Shown one piece after another: positions 44,014-52,843 of a stretch of 64,000 nucleotides of DNA; position 1 is the stretch's first letter; every line of letters starts with the position of its first letter. The DNA is taken from assembly GCA_963741305.1 (NCBI GenBank), contig CAVUHL010000003.1, forward strand, positions 5,766,001-5,830,000. Direction: 5' to 3'. Source of the stretch: DATMER01 sp963741305 (GTDB lineage: Bacteria > Acidobacteriota > Thermoanaerobaculia > Multivoradales > UBA5704). The position numbers and the translations under genes were made by a program. The notes under the pieces are model-generated. The model searched no databases. It was not told the DNA's origin and saw only the letters and a program-made list of their open reading frames with translations.

Positions 44014-44466
44014 ATGGGGCGGTGGCTAATGCGCAAGCTTGCCCTTGGTTCGATGCTGCTGGTTTCTATTCTGCTCGCTGCGGCATGCGGATATGTCAGC
44101 AGCGGAACCTGGGAAGACGATCCCAAGAACTGGGAGCGTGCATGGGGGTCTTCGAAACCTGCCGAGGTCAGCATTCCCCATTCCTGGTACTGGCGCTCAC
44201 CGCATTGGACCAGGGAGGAGGCATACTTCTTTCAGTTCCGATGGCACGAAGAGCTGTTCAACCAATTGATAGAAAAGAATGGCATGCGTCCACTGGCGCT
44301 CGCCGCAGTCAAACCTCAGCCGGATTATTGCTTTGACAAGCCCGACTGGTTTGCCCCTCCTTCGCCTGCTGGTTACGAGGGCTGGCAATGCGGCTCGTCG
44401 AACAATTGCTGGCTGTTCCGCGACGTGGAAACAAAAGAGCTCTTCTTGTATTCGTGTCAATTGTAA
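44014..44466 (+). CDS. Small lipoprotein, Trp-rich, unknown function
   Basis: 150 aa. The signal peptide ends at the lipobox LLAAAC; an alternative ATG at 44029 shortens only the N-terminus. The mature domain is unusually rich in Trp and aromatic residues (SWYWRSPHWTREEAYFFQF) and has several Cys residues near the C-terminus. No family recognised. It follows the DUF6072 gene by 31 bp and is probably co-transcribed from the DR2 promoter. Confidence 0.7.
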   Translation: MGRWLMRKLALGSMLLVSILLAAACGYVSSGTWEDDPKNWERAWGSSKPAEVSIPHSWYWRSPHWTREEAYFFQFRWHEELFNQLIEKNGMRPLALAAVKPQPDYCFDKPDWFAPPSPAGYEGWQCGSSNNCWLFRDVETKELFLYSCQL

Positions 44467-44511
44467 GTGCTGACAGAGGACGGGCGGCTTCCCCTGTCAG
44501 CACTGGATCCG

Positions 44512-46245
44512 CTACTGCAGGGTTGAATTCACCCGCGCTCCGCCATCGACGCAGGTCCCCCCTTGCACGGGGGGAACGCACACCTTCACGGTACCGGTGC
44601 AGGCGCCGCCCCGGGCATCCGTGGCGGTGAAGCTCACATGGTAGACGCGGCCGTTACCCCCGTTCAGGCGGGTGGCTCGCAGACGGGCCGTGGAAGTGCC
44701 GAGCCCGGTGGCATCTGGCGTGCCGGGGCTGGTGAGCCCTTCGTCCTGGAAAATGGAGGTCATGGCGATGGTCACGCGGTCGGCCTCCAGGTCAGTGATG
44801 CCGCGGATGAAGACTGAGAGGAATTTCCCGTCAGCAGGCCAGAGCGTGGCGGGGCTCGCCGTTGCCGCGGAGCAGTTGGGTGGGTGGTTGAGCACCAGCT
44901 TCGTCGCGAAGGCATCGGCGCTACCCGCGGGGGAAGGCTGCCAGGCGTTGACCAGGGGCAGGCCGGCGGGGGCTCCACCTGTCACAGAGATACCCGAGGA
45001 GTCCGCGGCCACGGCGTAGACGTGGGAGCCGCCCAGACAGCCGGCGTCCAGGATCTGCGTGGCCGTGGCATTGAGCCTCGCCGCGAAGTAAACGTTGCCA
45101 CAGGCAGGGTCGAGAGGCTGCCGCAGGGGAGAGTCGGTCCCGGAGCTGGAGACGGCGAGAACGATGCTCGAGGATTCCAGCGCCAGGTCCAGCAGACCCT
45201 CTCCCCCGCTCCCTCCCAGGTAGGTCGAGGAGATCCGCTGGCCCCAGGGCTTCAGCCGGGCCAGGAACAAATCCTGAGGGCCGCGGAGCCCGGTCTGAAT
45301 GGCGTTCAGGGTGGGGAAATCAGGCGAGGTGGTGCTGCCTGCCACGACGATCACGGAGCCATCCGCGGCCACCTGGATCTCTCCGCCCCTGTCGTCATCG
45401 CTGCCTCCCAGGTACGTCGACCAGAGGATGGAGCCCGTCGGACCGAGCTTGGTCACGAAGGCGTCGAGACCCCAGCCGTCCTCCGGAGCCGGCGTGATGG
45501 CCTTGGGGAGGCTCAACGAGTTGGTGGTGCCGAGGACGTAGGCGTTGCCGGCGGCATCCACGGCGATGTCTTCGCCGGTATCGTAGCCGTCGCCGATGCC
45601 GTCGATCTCTGACCAGTAGCCATGCGAGCCGTCAGCGTTGATCTTCCACACGAAGGCTTCGTCTCGATAGCTGTAGTCTGGGTGCGGCCTCTCACTTTGG
45701 TCGTACCCGGTGACGTAGGCGTTGCCCTGAGGATCCACGGTCAGTCCTTCGAGGTTCAGCCGGCCGCCCCCGGACGCCTGCCAATCGAGCTCGCCCGAGG
45801 GGTCGAGCTTGGTTACATCGAAGGAGCTCTCGGCCGACCACCGATGATAGGTGACTGTCATCACGTATGCGCTGCCGTCCGGGCCAGCAGCGATCTCCAA
45901 GACGCGGCTGACGTCCTCGCTGTCTTCGCGGAAAACCGGAACGTAGGTCGAATAGAAGGGAATCCCCGAGGGCCCCAGGGCGGTCACGAAGATATCCCGA
46001 ATGGCCTGGACCGACGGCTTGCTGGAGCTCACCGCGACGACCGGGTAGTCCAGCGAGTGGGTCTCGCCCGCGATGAAGGTGTTGCCCCCGCGCGCTGCGA
46101 CAGCGAACCCTTCGTCGTAGCTGCTTCCTCCCAGATAGGTTGAGTAGACGAGCGTGGGACCGGCGCCGGCCGGAAATGCCGTTGCCAGTACTGCGAGTGT
46201 GCCCAGGAGCCAGGACCGTGCGGATGACTCGATCGTGTTTCTCAT
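44512..46245 (-). CDS. Secreted SBBP/beta-propeller repeat protein
   Basis: 577 aa from the ATG at 46245 (GGAGG upstream). After a signal peptide (LLGTLAVLATAFPAGAG) come repeated blades of the type STYLGGSSYDEGFAVA, AYVTGYDQS, WSTYLGGSDDDRGGEI and ISSTYLGGSGGEGLLDL, the SBBP motif common in acidobacterial and myxobacterial exported proteins. The C-terminal ~120 residues form an Ig-like domain (YHVSFTATDARGGACTGTVKV). It is exported or surface located; function unknown. Confidence 0.85.
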   Translation of the reverse strand: MRNTIESSARSWLLGTLAVLATAFPAGAGPTLVYSTYLGGSSYDEGFAVAARGGNTFIAGETHSLDYPVVAVSSSKPSVQAIRDIFVTALGPSGIPFYSTYVPVFREDSEDVSRVLEIAAGPDGSAYVMTVTYHRWSAESSFDVTKLDPSGELDWQASGGGRLNLEGLTVDPQGNAYVTGYDQSERPHPDYSYRDEAFVWKINADGSHGYWSEIDGIGDGYDTGEDIAVDAAGNAYVLGTTNSLSLPKAITPAPEDGWGLDAFVTKLGPTGSILWSTYLGGSDDDRGGEIQVAADGSVIVVAGSTTSPDFPTLNAIQTGLRGPQDLFLARLKPWGQRISSTYLGGSGGEGLLDLALESSSIVLAVSSSGTDSPLRQPLDPACGNVYFAARLNATATQILDAGCLGGSHVYAVAADSSGISVTGGAPAGLPLVNAWQPSPAGSADAFATKLVLNHPPNCSAATASPATLWPADGKFLSVFIRGITDLEADRVTIAMTSIFQDEGLTSPGTPDATGLGTSTARLRATRLNGGNGRVYHVSFTATDARGGACTGTVKVCVPPVQGGTCVDGGARVNSTLQ

Positions 46246-46450
46246 GATCCTCCCTATGTAGAAGTTGCCGCGCGGGAGGGGCCGGGAATCCCGATGACAC
46301 AGGTTTTCTTGGGGGAGAGATCGAGGCAAGGCAGTTCAAAACACAGGCAGCTACCGCTGATCCCACCCAAGAAGTAATACCCAGCTCCACCCACGCTCTT
46401 GCGGTTCTTAAGTGAATGCAAACAAGGTGCCGTGGCTTCTCACTCCCGGG

Positions 46451-46456
46451 TATAAT
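46451..46456 (+). promoter_or_regulatory. Consensus -10 box upstream of the selenoprotein gene
   Basis: A perfect TATAAT 31 bp upstream of the ATG at 46488. The matching -35 region (around 46428-46433, TGCCGT) is poor. Confidence 0.5.
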
Positions 46457-46487
46457 GCGGCGAACGCTCGCATTGGAGGGGACCTGG

Positions 46488-47087
46488 ATGTCCGACGATC
46501 AGAAGCCTTTCATCACCTTGCCCACGGACGAGGAGATGCGCGCCCGCAGCGAGGCGTCCGGGATGAAACCGGTCTACAACTTCGGCTTCATTGGCGGGAT
46601 GTCGCGCCTGCTCGCCGCGCACGGGCGGATCGGCAAGGCCCTGCAGGGGGCCTTCTACGAGATGATGTTTGCGCCCGGAGCGCTCGACCGATCCGAACGG
46701 GAGATGCTCGCCGCGGTCGCCTCGGCAGCCCAGGACTGCGAGTACTGAACGGAATCTCACGCAGAGTTTCTGCGTGTCGAGAACAACGATCCCGAGTTGG
46801 TGGAAGCGATCAAGCGGCGCCGCTGGCGCGAGCTGACCCATCTCACGCCCCGGCAGCGGGCGCTCTGCACCCTGGCCGAGAAGATGACCCTCAAGCCGAC
46901 GGAGATGACGGCGGAGGACTGGCAGCCGCTGCGCGATACCGGGCTGGACGAGCAGGGCCTCCTCGAGGTTGCCCACATCGTGGCCATCTTCAACTACTTC
47001 CCGCGCATGGCCGATGGCTTCGGGTTGAAACCCGATCCCAAGCTGCGCGAGGCGGCGGAGACCGGCATCCCGCTCCAGCGAAGGTAG
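46488..47087 (+). CDS. AhpD-like peroxidase-related selenoprotein (CxxU), TGA at 46746 read as Sec
   Basis: The frame from ATG 46488 is interrupted only by TGA 46746-46748 and continues in the same frame to 47087, giving 199 aa with selenocysteine at residue 87. Around it the AhpD/carboxymuconolactone-decarboxylase active-site spacing is exact: Glu72, eleven residues, Cys84, two residues, Sec87, three residues, His91 (local sequence AAQDCEY-U-TESHAEFLR). The part after the TGA (LTPRQRALCTLAEKMTL; LLEVAHIVAIFNYFPRMADG) is the normal second half of the family. A strong hairpin lies directly after the TGA. A nonsense mutation replacing Cys is the alternative, but the hairpin and the conserved downstream frame argue against it. 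Likely a thiol/selenol-dependent peroxidase or reductase. Confidence 0.85.
46746..46776 (+). promoter_or_regulatory. Bacterial SECIS-like element
   Basis: Downstream of the TGA, CACGCAGA (46758-46765) and TCTGCGTG (46769-46776) form an 8-bp perfect stem with loop GTT. The loop begins with G and lies 17 nt after the TGA. Known bacterial SECIS elements have a small apical loop with a G among its first two bases, 16-37 nt after the UGA; this one fits. Confidence 0.8.
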
Positions 47088-47093
47088 GGATTC

Positions 47094-48482
47094 CTACCGC
47101 ACGTAACCGAGCGCCTTGAGCCCTTCGACCACGTCTTCGGGGAGCTCCTCGTTCCCCTTGACGCGATGGCTCCGCTTCGCGTTCTCCCGATCCTGCGCGG
47201 CGATCATCCGCAGGAGGTCCCGCGCCTGCTCGCGCTCGCTGTCCACGAGGTCGCGTGCCTCGCCTGGATCATGCGCCAGGTTGTACAGCTCGGCGCTCCG
47301 GCTCTGCCGGTTGTAGATGAGCTTCCACCCGCCGTAGCGGACGGCGACCAATTGACCGAAGTTCCAAGGCCGGTGGCCGCGGCTCACCAGCGCCTCATTG
47401 AAGACGGGGCGCTTCGGGTCCGCCCGCCCTTCGATGGCGTCGAAGAGGCTCTTGCCCTGGAGCTGGGTTGGGACCTCCACATCCAGCAGCTCGAGGACCG
47501 AGGGATAGATGTCGGTCGTCTGCACCGGCGCCCCCACTCGCCTGCCCTTGTGCTTCTCCCCGGGAAGCACCAGCAGCAGGGGAACGCGCGTCAGCTCTTC
47601 ATAGAGGCCGGTGCCATGCGTCCAGGAGCGGTGCTCCAGGAACGACTCCCCGTGATCGGCGGTGAGGAAGATCACGGTGTTGTCGAGCAGGCCTTCCTTC
47701 GAAAGGGTTTCGAGGAACCGGGCGAGATGGTCGTCGGTGTAGCGGATCTCGCCGTCGTACTGCTCGACGTAAGAGCCGAGGTCCCGGAAGCGCCGCGGGC
47801 TCCTCACGTCGGGAGGTTGCGACTTGTATTCGGCCGCGCTCAGCGGGCGTTCCTCGCCCGGCTTGTCGAACATTTTGTCGTAGGGCGGCGGAGGTACGTA
47901 GGGAGCGTGCACGTCGCGGTAGTGGAGGTACGCAAAGAAAGGTTTCCCGGGGTTCGCACGGAGCCAGCCCAGGGTGCGCTCGTTGATCTTGCTCGCCGTC
48001 TCGAAGTCCTCGGCCCCGCGGACGCCGATCTGGAAATCGTCGTCGTAGAGGTCGAAACCCTGATCGAAGTTGAACGCGCGGTTGAGGGAGGGGTTCGGCG
48101 CGAAAGCCGCCGTGACGTAGCCGCGCTCCTTCAGGGCCTCGGCGAGAGTCTTGTACTCGTCGCTCAGCACCTCGACTTTCTTACCCTGGGTCAGGACACC
48201 ATGCGCGCCGGGGTGGACCGAGGCGAAGATCGAAGGCACCGCGGCCCGTGTGTAGCTCGACAGGCTGGTCGCGTCGGTGAAGATCACACCGCGCCGGGCG
48301 AGCGCGTCCATCGCCGGCGAGGTGGCGAGCGGGTAGCCGTAGCACCCCATGTGATCGGGGCGCAGGGCGTCGATGACCAGGATGAGGACGTTCGGGTCGC
48401 GCTTCGGCTGGCAGCCCGACAGCCACCCGGAGAGACAGAGAGCACAGAGCAGGAGCAGGGCAAGGCCGGTCTTCGATCCCAT
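47094..48482 (-). CDS. Sulfatase-family lipoprotein
   Basis: 462 aa from the ATG at 48482. Signal peptide with lipobox LSGWLSGC. The alkaline-phosphatase-superfamily core is clear: NVLILVIDALRPDHMGCYGY (metal Asp), FLTADHGESFLEH and THGTGLYEELTRVPLLLV. The usual nucleophile motif C/S-x-P-x-R is replaced by SSYTRAAVPS, so a formylglycine sulfatase is doubtful and the protein may be a phosphoester or phosphonate hydrolase or a lipid headgroup transferase. It is convergent with the selenoprotein gene. Confidence 0.85.
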   Translation of the reverse strand: MGSKTGLALLLLCALCLSGWLSGCQPKRDPNVLILVIDALRPDHMGCYGYPLATSPAMDALARRGVIFTDATSLSSYTRAAVPSIFASVHPGAHGVLTQGKKVEVLSDEYKTLAEALKERGYVTAAFAPNPSLNRAFNFDQGFDLYDDDFQIGVRGAEDFETASKINERTLGWLRANPGKPFFAYLHYRDVHAPYVPPPPYDKMFDKPGEERPLSAAEYKSQPPDVRSPRRFRDLGSYVEQYDGEIRYTDDHLARFLETLSKEGLLDNTVIFLTADHGESFLEHRSWTHGTGLYEELTRVPLLLVLPGEKHKGRRVGAPVQTTDIYPSVLELLDVEVPTQLQGKSLFDAIEGRADPKRPVFNEALVSRGHRPWNFGQLVAVRYGGWKLIYNRQSRSAELYNLAHDPGEARDLVDSEREQARDLLRMIAAQDRENAKRSHRVKGNEELPEDVVEGLKALGYVR

Positions 48483-48507
48483 GGACCGGCATCTTACAAG
48501 AGCCTCT

Positions 48508-51333
48508 CTACGGCTTGGCGAACTCAGTCGGACCATAGACGGCCGCGGCGCACGAGGGGTCGAGCCCCTTGACCGAAGCGCGCTCCACGAAGTCCCGGAT
48601 CAGGTTGGCCGTGCACTCCCCGCCGACGCCGTGGCTGCCGCGCGGGACGATCACGTGCAGGCGGTTGGTCATGAAGCGCGACGCCCGCTCCGCGAGGTCC
48701 GGCGGCGTGACCGGATCGCGCTCGCCCGAGATCAGCAGCACGGGCACGTCCGACCGGACCGGCTCGTGGGTGTCCGCCGCGATCCTGGCCCGCGGCCAGA
48801 CCTTGCAGACCGCCTTCTGCTGGCTGATCCGATAGTCGCCGAGGTAGGTTCCCGCGGTCTTTTCGCGGGTCATCTCCTCGGTGATGAACGGCAGGTCCTC
48901 GGCGCAGGAGACCGAGAAGTTGAGGCCCCAGTCCAGCTCGGTGATGTTGAGCCGGCGGTCGATGGCCATCTGGACCAGCGGCTCGAGGTCGCCCTCCGCC
49001 GCCTGGCGGATCCGGATCGGCAGGCCCGCCGCGGCCTGGCCATACATGAGGAAGCGCATGCCCTCGGCCACCAGGCCCCAGGTCGGCCGCACCTCCTGCC
49101 TCTCCTTGGTGACCGGGTTGGTGACGGTCACGGTCACGCCCTTGTCGATCCGCTCCTTGACCGCCTGCAGCTCCGCCTGGGTATCGGGGTAGGCGGTGCG
49201 GCACTCCGGCTGGGAGGCGCACTCGGCGAGGAGCAGCTCGAGCGCCCGCTGGCCGGCGGCGGCATGCTCGATGGGGAGGTAGACGTCCAGCCCGGTCGTG
49301 CCGACGAGGATCACGCTGCGGACGGTCTCCGGATGCCGGCGCCAGTAGACCATGGCACTGCGGGTACCGTAGGAGCCGCCCTCCAGGTTGATCTTGCCGT
49401 AGCCGAGCCACTGGCGGACCTCGTTCAGGTCGTCCGCGAAGGCGGCGGTGGTGTACTGGGTCAGGTCCGCGGCCTTCTCCAGCCTCTCGCGGCACTTCTT
49501 CGTGGCCTCGATCGGGAACATGTCCCCGGCGGCGAGGCGGAGGTCGAGCGGCTCGCCGTAGAAGTAGCAGTGGAGCGGGTTGGAGCCGCCCGTGCCGCGC
49601 TGGTCGACCAGCACGATGTCCCGCTTCGCACTCAGCGGGCTCCCGTAGAAGCCGGCTGCGGCCCCCGCGATCCCCTCCCCGGGCCCGCCGCCGAACTCGA
49701 AGATCGGATCGGGCTCCTTCTCCCATTCGTTGGCAGGGAGGATTACGATGTTGAGGCCGATCCTCCTCCCCTGCTTCGTCTCCCGGTTCTCCCAGACGGG
49801 ATAGCTGGCGCAGAGCACGTCCTGGTCCAGCCCCGGCACCCGGCAGGGATAGGGCTTCTTCTCGACCGCCGCGGCCGGACCTGTGGGAGCCGCAACCGTG
49901 AACTGCGTCGGCTTCGATTCGCTCACGGCGCAGGCGGGCTCGAGCCCCTGCACCGAGCCGCGGTCGATGAACTCGCGCTCCAGCTTGCTCCGGCACTCGC
50001 CGCCGCCGCCGTGGGCCCCGCGCGGGATGACCACGTGCAGCTTGTTGGTCATGTGGACTGACGCCCGCTCCGCCATCTCCGGCGGGGTGGCCGGGTCGCG
50101 CTCGCCCGAGATCAGCAGCACGGGCACATCCGAGCGCACCGGCTCGTGGATGTCCGCCGGCACCTTGCCCCGCGGCCAGATCCCGCAGACGCCCTTCTGC
50201 TGGCGCACCCGGTAGTCCCCGAGGTAGGTCCCGGCGGTCTCGCGGCGGGTCATCTCCTCGGTGATGTAGGGCGCGTCTTCGGCGCAGGTGACCGAGAAGC
50301 CCAGGGCGTTGTAATAGAGCCGGCCCTCGCGTCCGATGCTCAAGTCCAAACGGCGCTCGATCGAGGCCTGGACGAGCGGCGCGAGGTCCCCCCGGGCGGC
50401 GTTCTGGAGCATCAGCGGCAGGCTCGCTCCCTCGGGGCCGTACAGGGCGTAGCGGATGCCCTCGGCGACCAGGCCCCAGGTCGGCCGCACCTCCTGCTGC
50501 TCCCCGGTCCTGGTGTTGGTGACAGTCACGGTCACGCCCTTCTCGACCTGCGCCCGGACCGCCTCCAGGTCCGCCTTGGGATCGGGGAAGGCGGCCCGGC
50601 ACCCGGGCTGCGAGGCGCACTCTTCGAGCACCAGGTCGAGGGCGCGCTGGCCGGAGTACGCATGCCGCAGGGGGAGGAGCAGGTCCACCGGGGCCACGGA
50701 GCTCACCATCACACTGCGCACCGTCTCCGGATGGCGCTTCCAATAGATCTGGGCCGCGCGCGAGCCGTAGGAGCCGCCGACCAGGTTGATCTTGCCGTAG
50801 CCGAGCCACTGGCGGACCTCGTCGAGGTCGTCCGCAAAGGCGGCGGTGGTGTACTGGGTCAGGTCCGCGGCCTTCTCCAGCTTCTCCCGGCACGCCCGGA
50901 TCGCTCCGGGATCGTGCAGGTCTCCGGCGGCGAGGCGGAAGTCGACCGGATCGCCGTAGAGGTCGCAGTGGAGGGGGTTCGACTTGCCGGTGCCGCGCTG
51001 GTCCACCAGCACGACGTCCCGGTTCCGGCCGCCGAGCCCGGCAAACTCCCCGACCTCCACGACCGCCTGTCCCGGGCCCCCCGCGATCTCGAAGACCGGG
51101 TCGGGCTGCTTGTCCGGCCCCTGGGCCGGGACGATGACGATGTTGAGGTCGATCTTCCTCCCCTGGCGGGCCTCGCGGTCCTCCCAGACAGGGTAGGTGG
51201 CGCACAGCACCTCCTGGTCAGACCATTCCACCTTGCACGGGTGGGGCTTGATTTCTATCGCCTCAGCCGCCTCGGCTGCCCACGAGAACGACAGGGTCAG
51301 GGAGAGGATGGCGGCGGATCGTTTCCAGGTCAT
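48508..51333 (-). CDS. Double-module alpha/beta hydrolase (TAP-like C-terminal type)
   Basis: 941 aa from the ATG at 51333. Two complete ~450-aa copies of one hydrolase module are fused head to tail. Each has the oxyanion region (GGPGQ; GGGPGEG), VVLVDQRGTGKSNPLHC, the nucleophile elbow (VGGSYGSRAA; EGGSYGTRSA), the acid in SGERDP and the His (GAHGGGG; GSHGVGG). The modules resemble proline iminopeptidase/TAP-like exported peptidases. A signal peptide lies at the N-terminus. The single-module paralogue is encoded 8 bp upstream, so a duplication and in-frame fusion is the simplest origin. Confidence 0.88.
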   Translation of the reverse strand: MTWKRSAAILSLTLSFSWAAEAAEAIEIKPHPCKVEWSDQEVLCATYPVWEDREARQGRKIDLNIVIVPAQGPDKQPDPVFEIAGGPGQAVVEVGEFAGLGGRNRDVVLVDQRGTGKSNPLHCDLYGDPVDFRLAAGDLHDPGAIRACREKLEKAADLTQYTTAAFADDLDEVRQWLGYGKINLVGGSYGSRAAQIYWKRHPETVRSVMVSSVAPVDLLLPLRHAYSGQRALDLVLEECASQPGCRAAFPDPKADLEAVRAQVEKGVTVTVTNTRTGEQQEVRPTWGLVAEGIRYALYGPEGASLPLMLQNAARGDLAPLVQASIERRLDLSIGREGRLYYNALGFSVTCAEDAPYITEEMTRRETAGTYLGDYRVRQQKGVCGIWPRGKVPADIHEPVRSDVPVLLISGERDPATPPEMAERASVHMTNKLHVVIPRGAHGGGGECRSKLEREFIDRGSVQGLEPACAVSESKPTQFTVAAPTGPAAAVEKKPYPCRVPGLDQDVLCASYPVWENRETKQGRRIGLNIVILPANEWEKEPDPIFEFGGGPGEGIAGAAAGFYGSPLSAKRDIVLVDQRGTGGSNPLHCYFYGEPLDLRLAAGDMFPIEATKKCRERLEKAADLTQYTTAAFADDLNEVRQWLGYGKINLEGGSYGTRSAMVYWRRHPETVRSVILVGTTGLDVYLPIEHAAAGQRALELLLAECASQPECRTAYPDTQAELQAVKERIDKGVTVTVTNPVTKERQEVRPTWGLVAEGMRFLMYGQAAAGLPIRIRQAAEGDLEPLVQMAIDRRLNITELDWGLNFSVSCAEDLPFITEEMTREKTAGTYLGDYRISQQKAVCKVWPRARIAADTHEPVRSDVPVLLISGERDPVTPPDLAERASRFMTNRLHVIVPRGSHGVGGECTANLIRDFVERASVKGLDPSCAAAVYGPTEFAKP

Positions 51334-51341
51334 CGTTGCTC

Positions 51342-52775
51342 CTACGGTTTCATGAACTCTGTCGGACCATAGACGGATGCGGCGCATGAGGGCTCGAGCC
51401 CCTGGACCGAGGCATTGTCGAGGAAGTCGCGGATCAGGTTGTCCGTGCAGTCTCCGGCGCCGCCGTGGCTGCCGCGCGGGACGACCACGTGCAGCCGGTT
51501 CGTCATGTAACGGGACGCATGCTCCGCGTACTCCGGCGGGGTGACCGAGTCGCGCTCGCCCGAGATCAGCAGCACCGGTACGTCCGAGTGGATCAGCTCG
51601 TGGGTGTCCGCCGGCACCTTGCCCCGCGGCCAGACCGCGCAGGCGGCCTTCTGCTGGCGGATGCGGTAGTCGCCGAGGAGAGTCCCCGCGGTCTCCTTGC
51701 GGATCATCTCCTCAGTGATGAACGGCAGGTCCTCGGAGCAGGTGACCGAGAGCTCCAGCCCGGTGGCGATGGCGTCGTGGATGTTCAACCCGCTCTCGAC
51801 CGCCATCTGGACGAGCGGCGCGAGGTCGCCCTGCGCAGCCTTGCGGATCTGAAGCGGCAGGCTCCCTCCTCCCTGGCCGTACATCAGGAAACGGATGCCC
51901 TCGGCTACCACGCCCCAGGCCGGCTGCACCTTCTGCTTCTGGCCCGTGCGCTTGTTGGCGAGGGTCACGGCCGCACCCTTGTCGATCCGCTCCCGGACCG
52001 CTTTCAGGTCCGCCTTGGTATCGGGGAAAGCGGCCCGGCACCCGGGCTGCGAGGCGCACTCGGCGAGCAGCAGGTCGAGCGCCCGCTGGCCGGAGTAGGC
52101 GTGACGCAGTGGGATGTACAGGTCTACCGGTGCTACGGCGACGAGCGTCACACTCCGCACCGTCTCCGGATGCCGGCGCCAATAGACCTGGGCCGCGCGC
52201 GTGCCGTACGAGCCGCCCTTCAGGTTGATCTTGCCGTAGCCCAGCCACTGGCGGACCTCGTTCAAGTCGTCCGCAAAGGCGGCCGTGGTGTATTGGGTCA
52301 GGTCCGCGGCCTTCTCCAGCTTCGCGCGGCACTCCTTGATCGCCTCGACCGGGAACATGTCCCGGGCGGCAATGCGGAGGTCGACCGGTTCGCCCATCAT
52401 GGAGCAGTGGAGCGGGTTCGATTTGCCAGTACCGCGCTGATCGACCAGCACGACGTCCCGCTTCTTGCGCAGGTAGCCACGGGCATACCACTGGGCGAGG
52501 TCCGTGATCCCCTGCCCGGGGCCGCCGGCGAGATCGAAGACCGGGTCGGGCTGCTTGTCCGCCGCCAGGGCCGGGATGATGACGATGTTCAGGCCGATCT
52601 TCCTGCCCTGCCGGGCCTCGCGGTTCTCCCAGACGGGGTAGGTGGCGCACAGCACGTCCTGGTCAAAGTCCGGTATCCGGCACGGATGGGGCTTGACCGG
52701 CGATTGGCCGCGGGCCGAGCAGGACAGGGCCAGGGCGATGAGGACGGCGGATCGGATGGGCAAGCCTTTTCGCAT
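51342..52775 (-). CDS. Secreted alpha/beta hydrolase (TAP-like), single module
   Basis: 477 aa from the ATG at 52775 with signal peptide (LPIRSAVLIALALSCSARGQ). Same motifs as in each half of the neighbouring fusion: DLAGGPGQG, VVLVDQRGTGKSNPLHC, KGGSYGTRAA (nucleophile Ser), SGERDSVTP and GSHGGAG. The protein begins HPCRIPDFDQDVLCATYP, very close to both modules of the downstream protein. Array D lies 68 bp upstream of its start. Confidence 0.9.
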   Translation of the reverse strand: MRKGLPIRSAVLIALALSCSARGQSPVKPHPCRIPDFDQDVLCATYPVWENREARQGRKIGLNIVIIPALAADKQPDPVFDLAGGPGQGITDLAQWYARGYLRKKRDVVLVDQRGTGKSNPLHCSMMGEPVDLRIAARDMFPVEAIKECRAKLEKAADLTQYTTAAFADDLNEVRQWLGYGKINLKGGSYGTRAAQVYWRRHPETVRSVTLVAVAPVDLYIPLRHAYSGQRALDLLLAECASQPGCRAAFPDTKADLKAVRERIDKGAAVTLANKRTGQKQKVQPAWGVVAEGIRFLMYGQGGGSLPLQIRKAAQGDLAPLVQMAVESGLNIHDAIATGLELSVTCSEDLPFITEEMIRKETAGTLLGDYRIRQQKAACAVWPRGKVPADTHELIHSDVPVLLISGERDSVTPPEYAEHASRYMTNRLHVVVPRGSHGGAGDCTDNLIRDFLDNASVQGLEPSCAASVYGPTEFMKP

Positions 52776-52843
52776 GAATAGATCCCTCTTGGCGAGGCCC
52801 TTTCTCCTACGGACCGTCATCCCCTTTGTTGCGCTAGGGCACG

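Noticed and set aside
46746..46748. Nonsense mutation splitting the AhpD-like gene into a pseudogene
   Set aside because: The TGA falls exactly on the resolving Cys/Sec position, the frame after it remains intact over ~110 codons, and a fitting SECIS hairpin follows.
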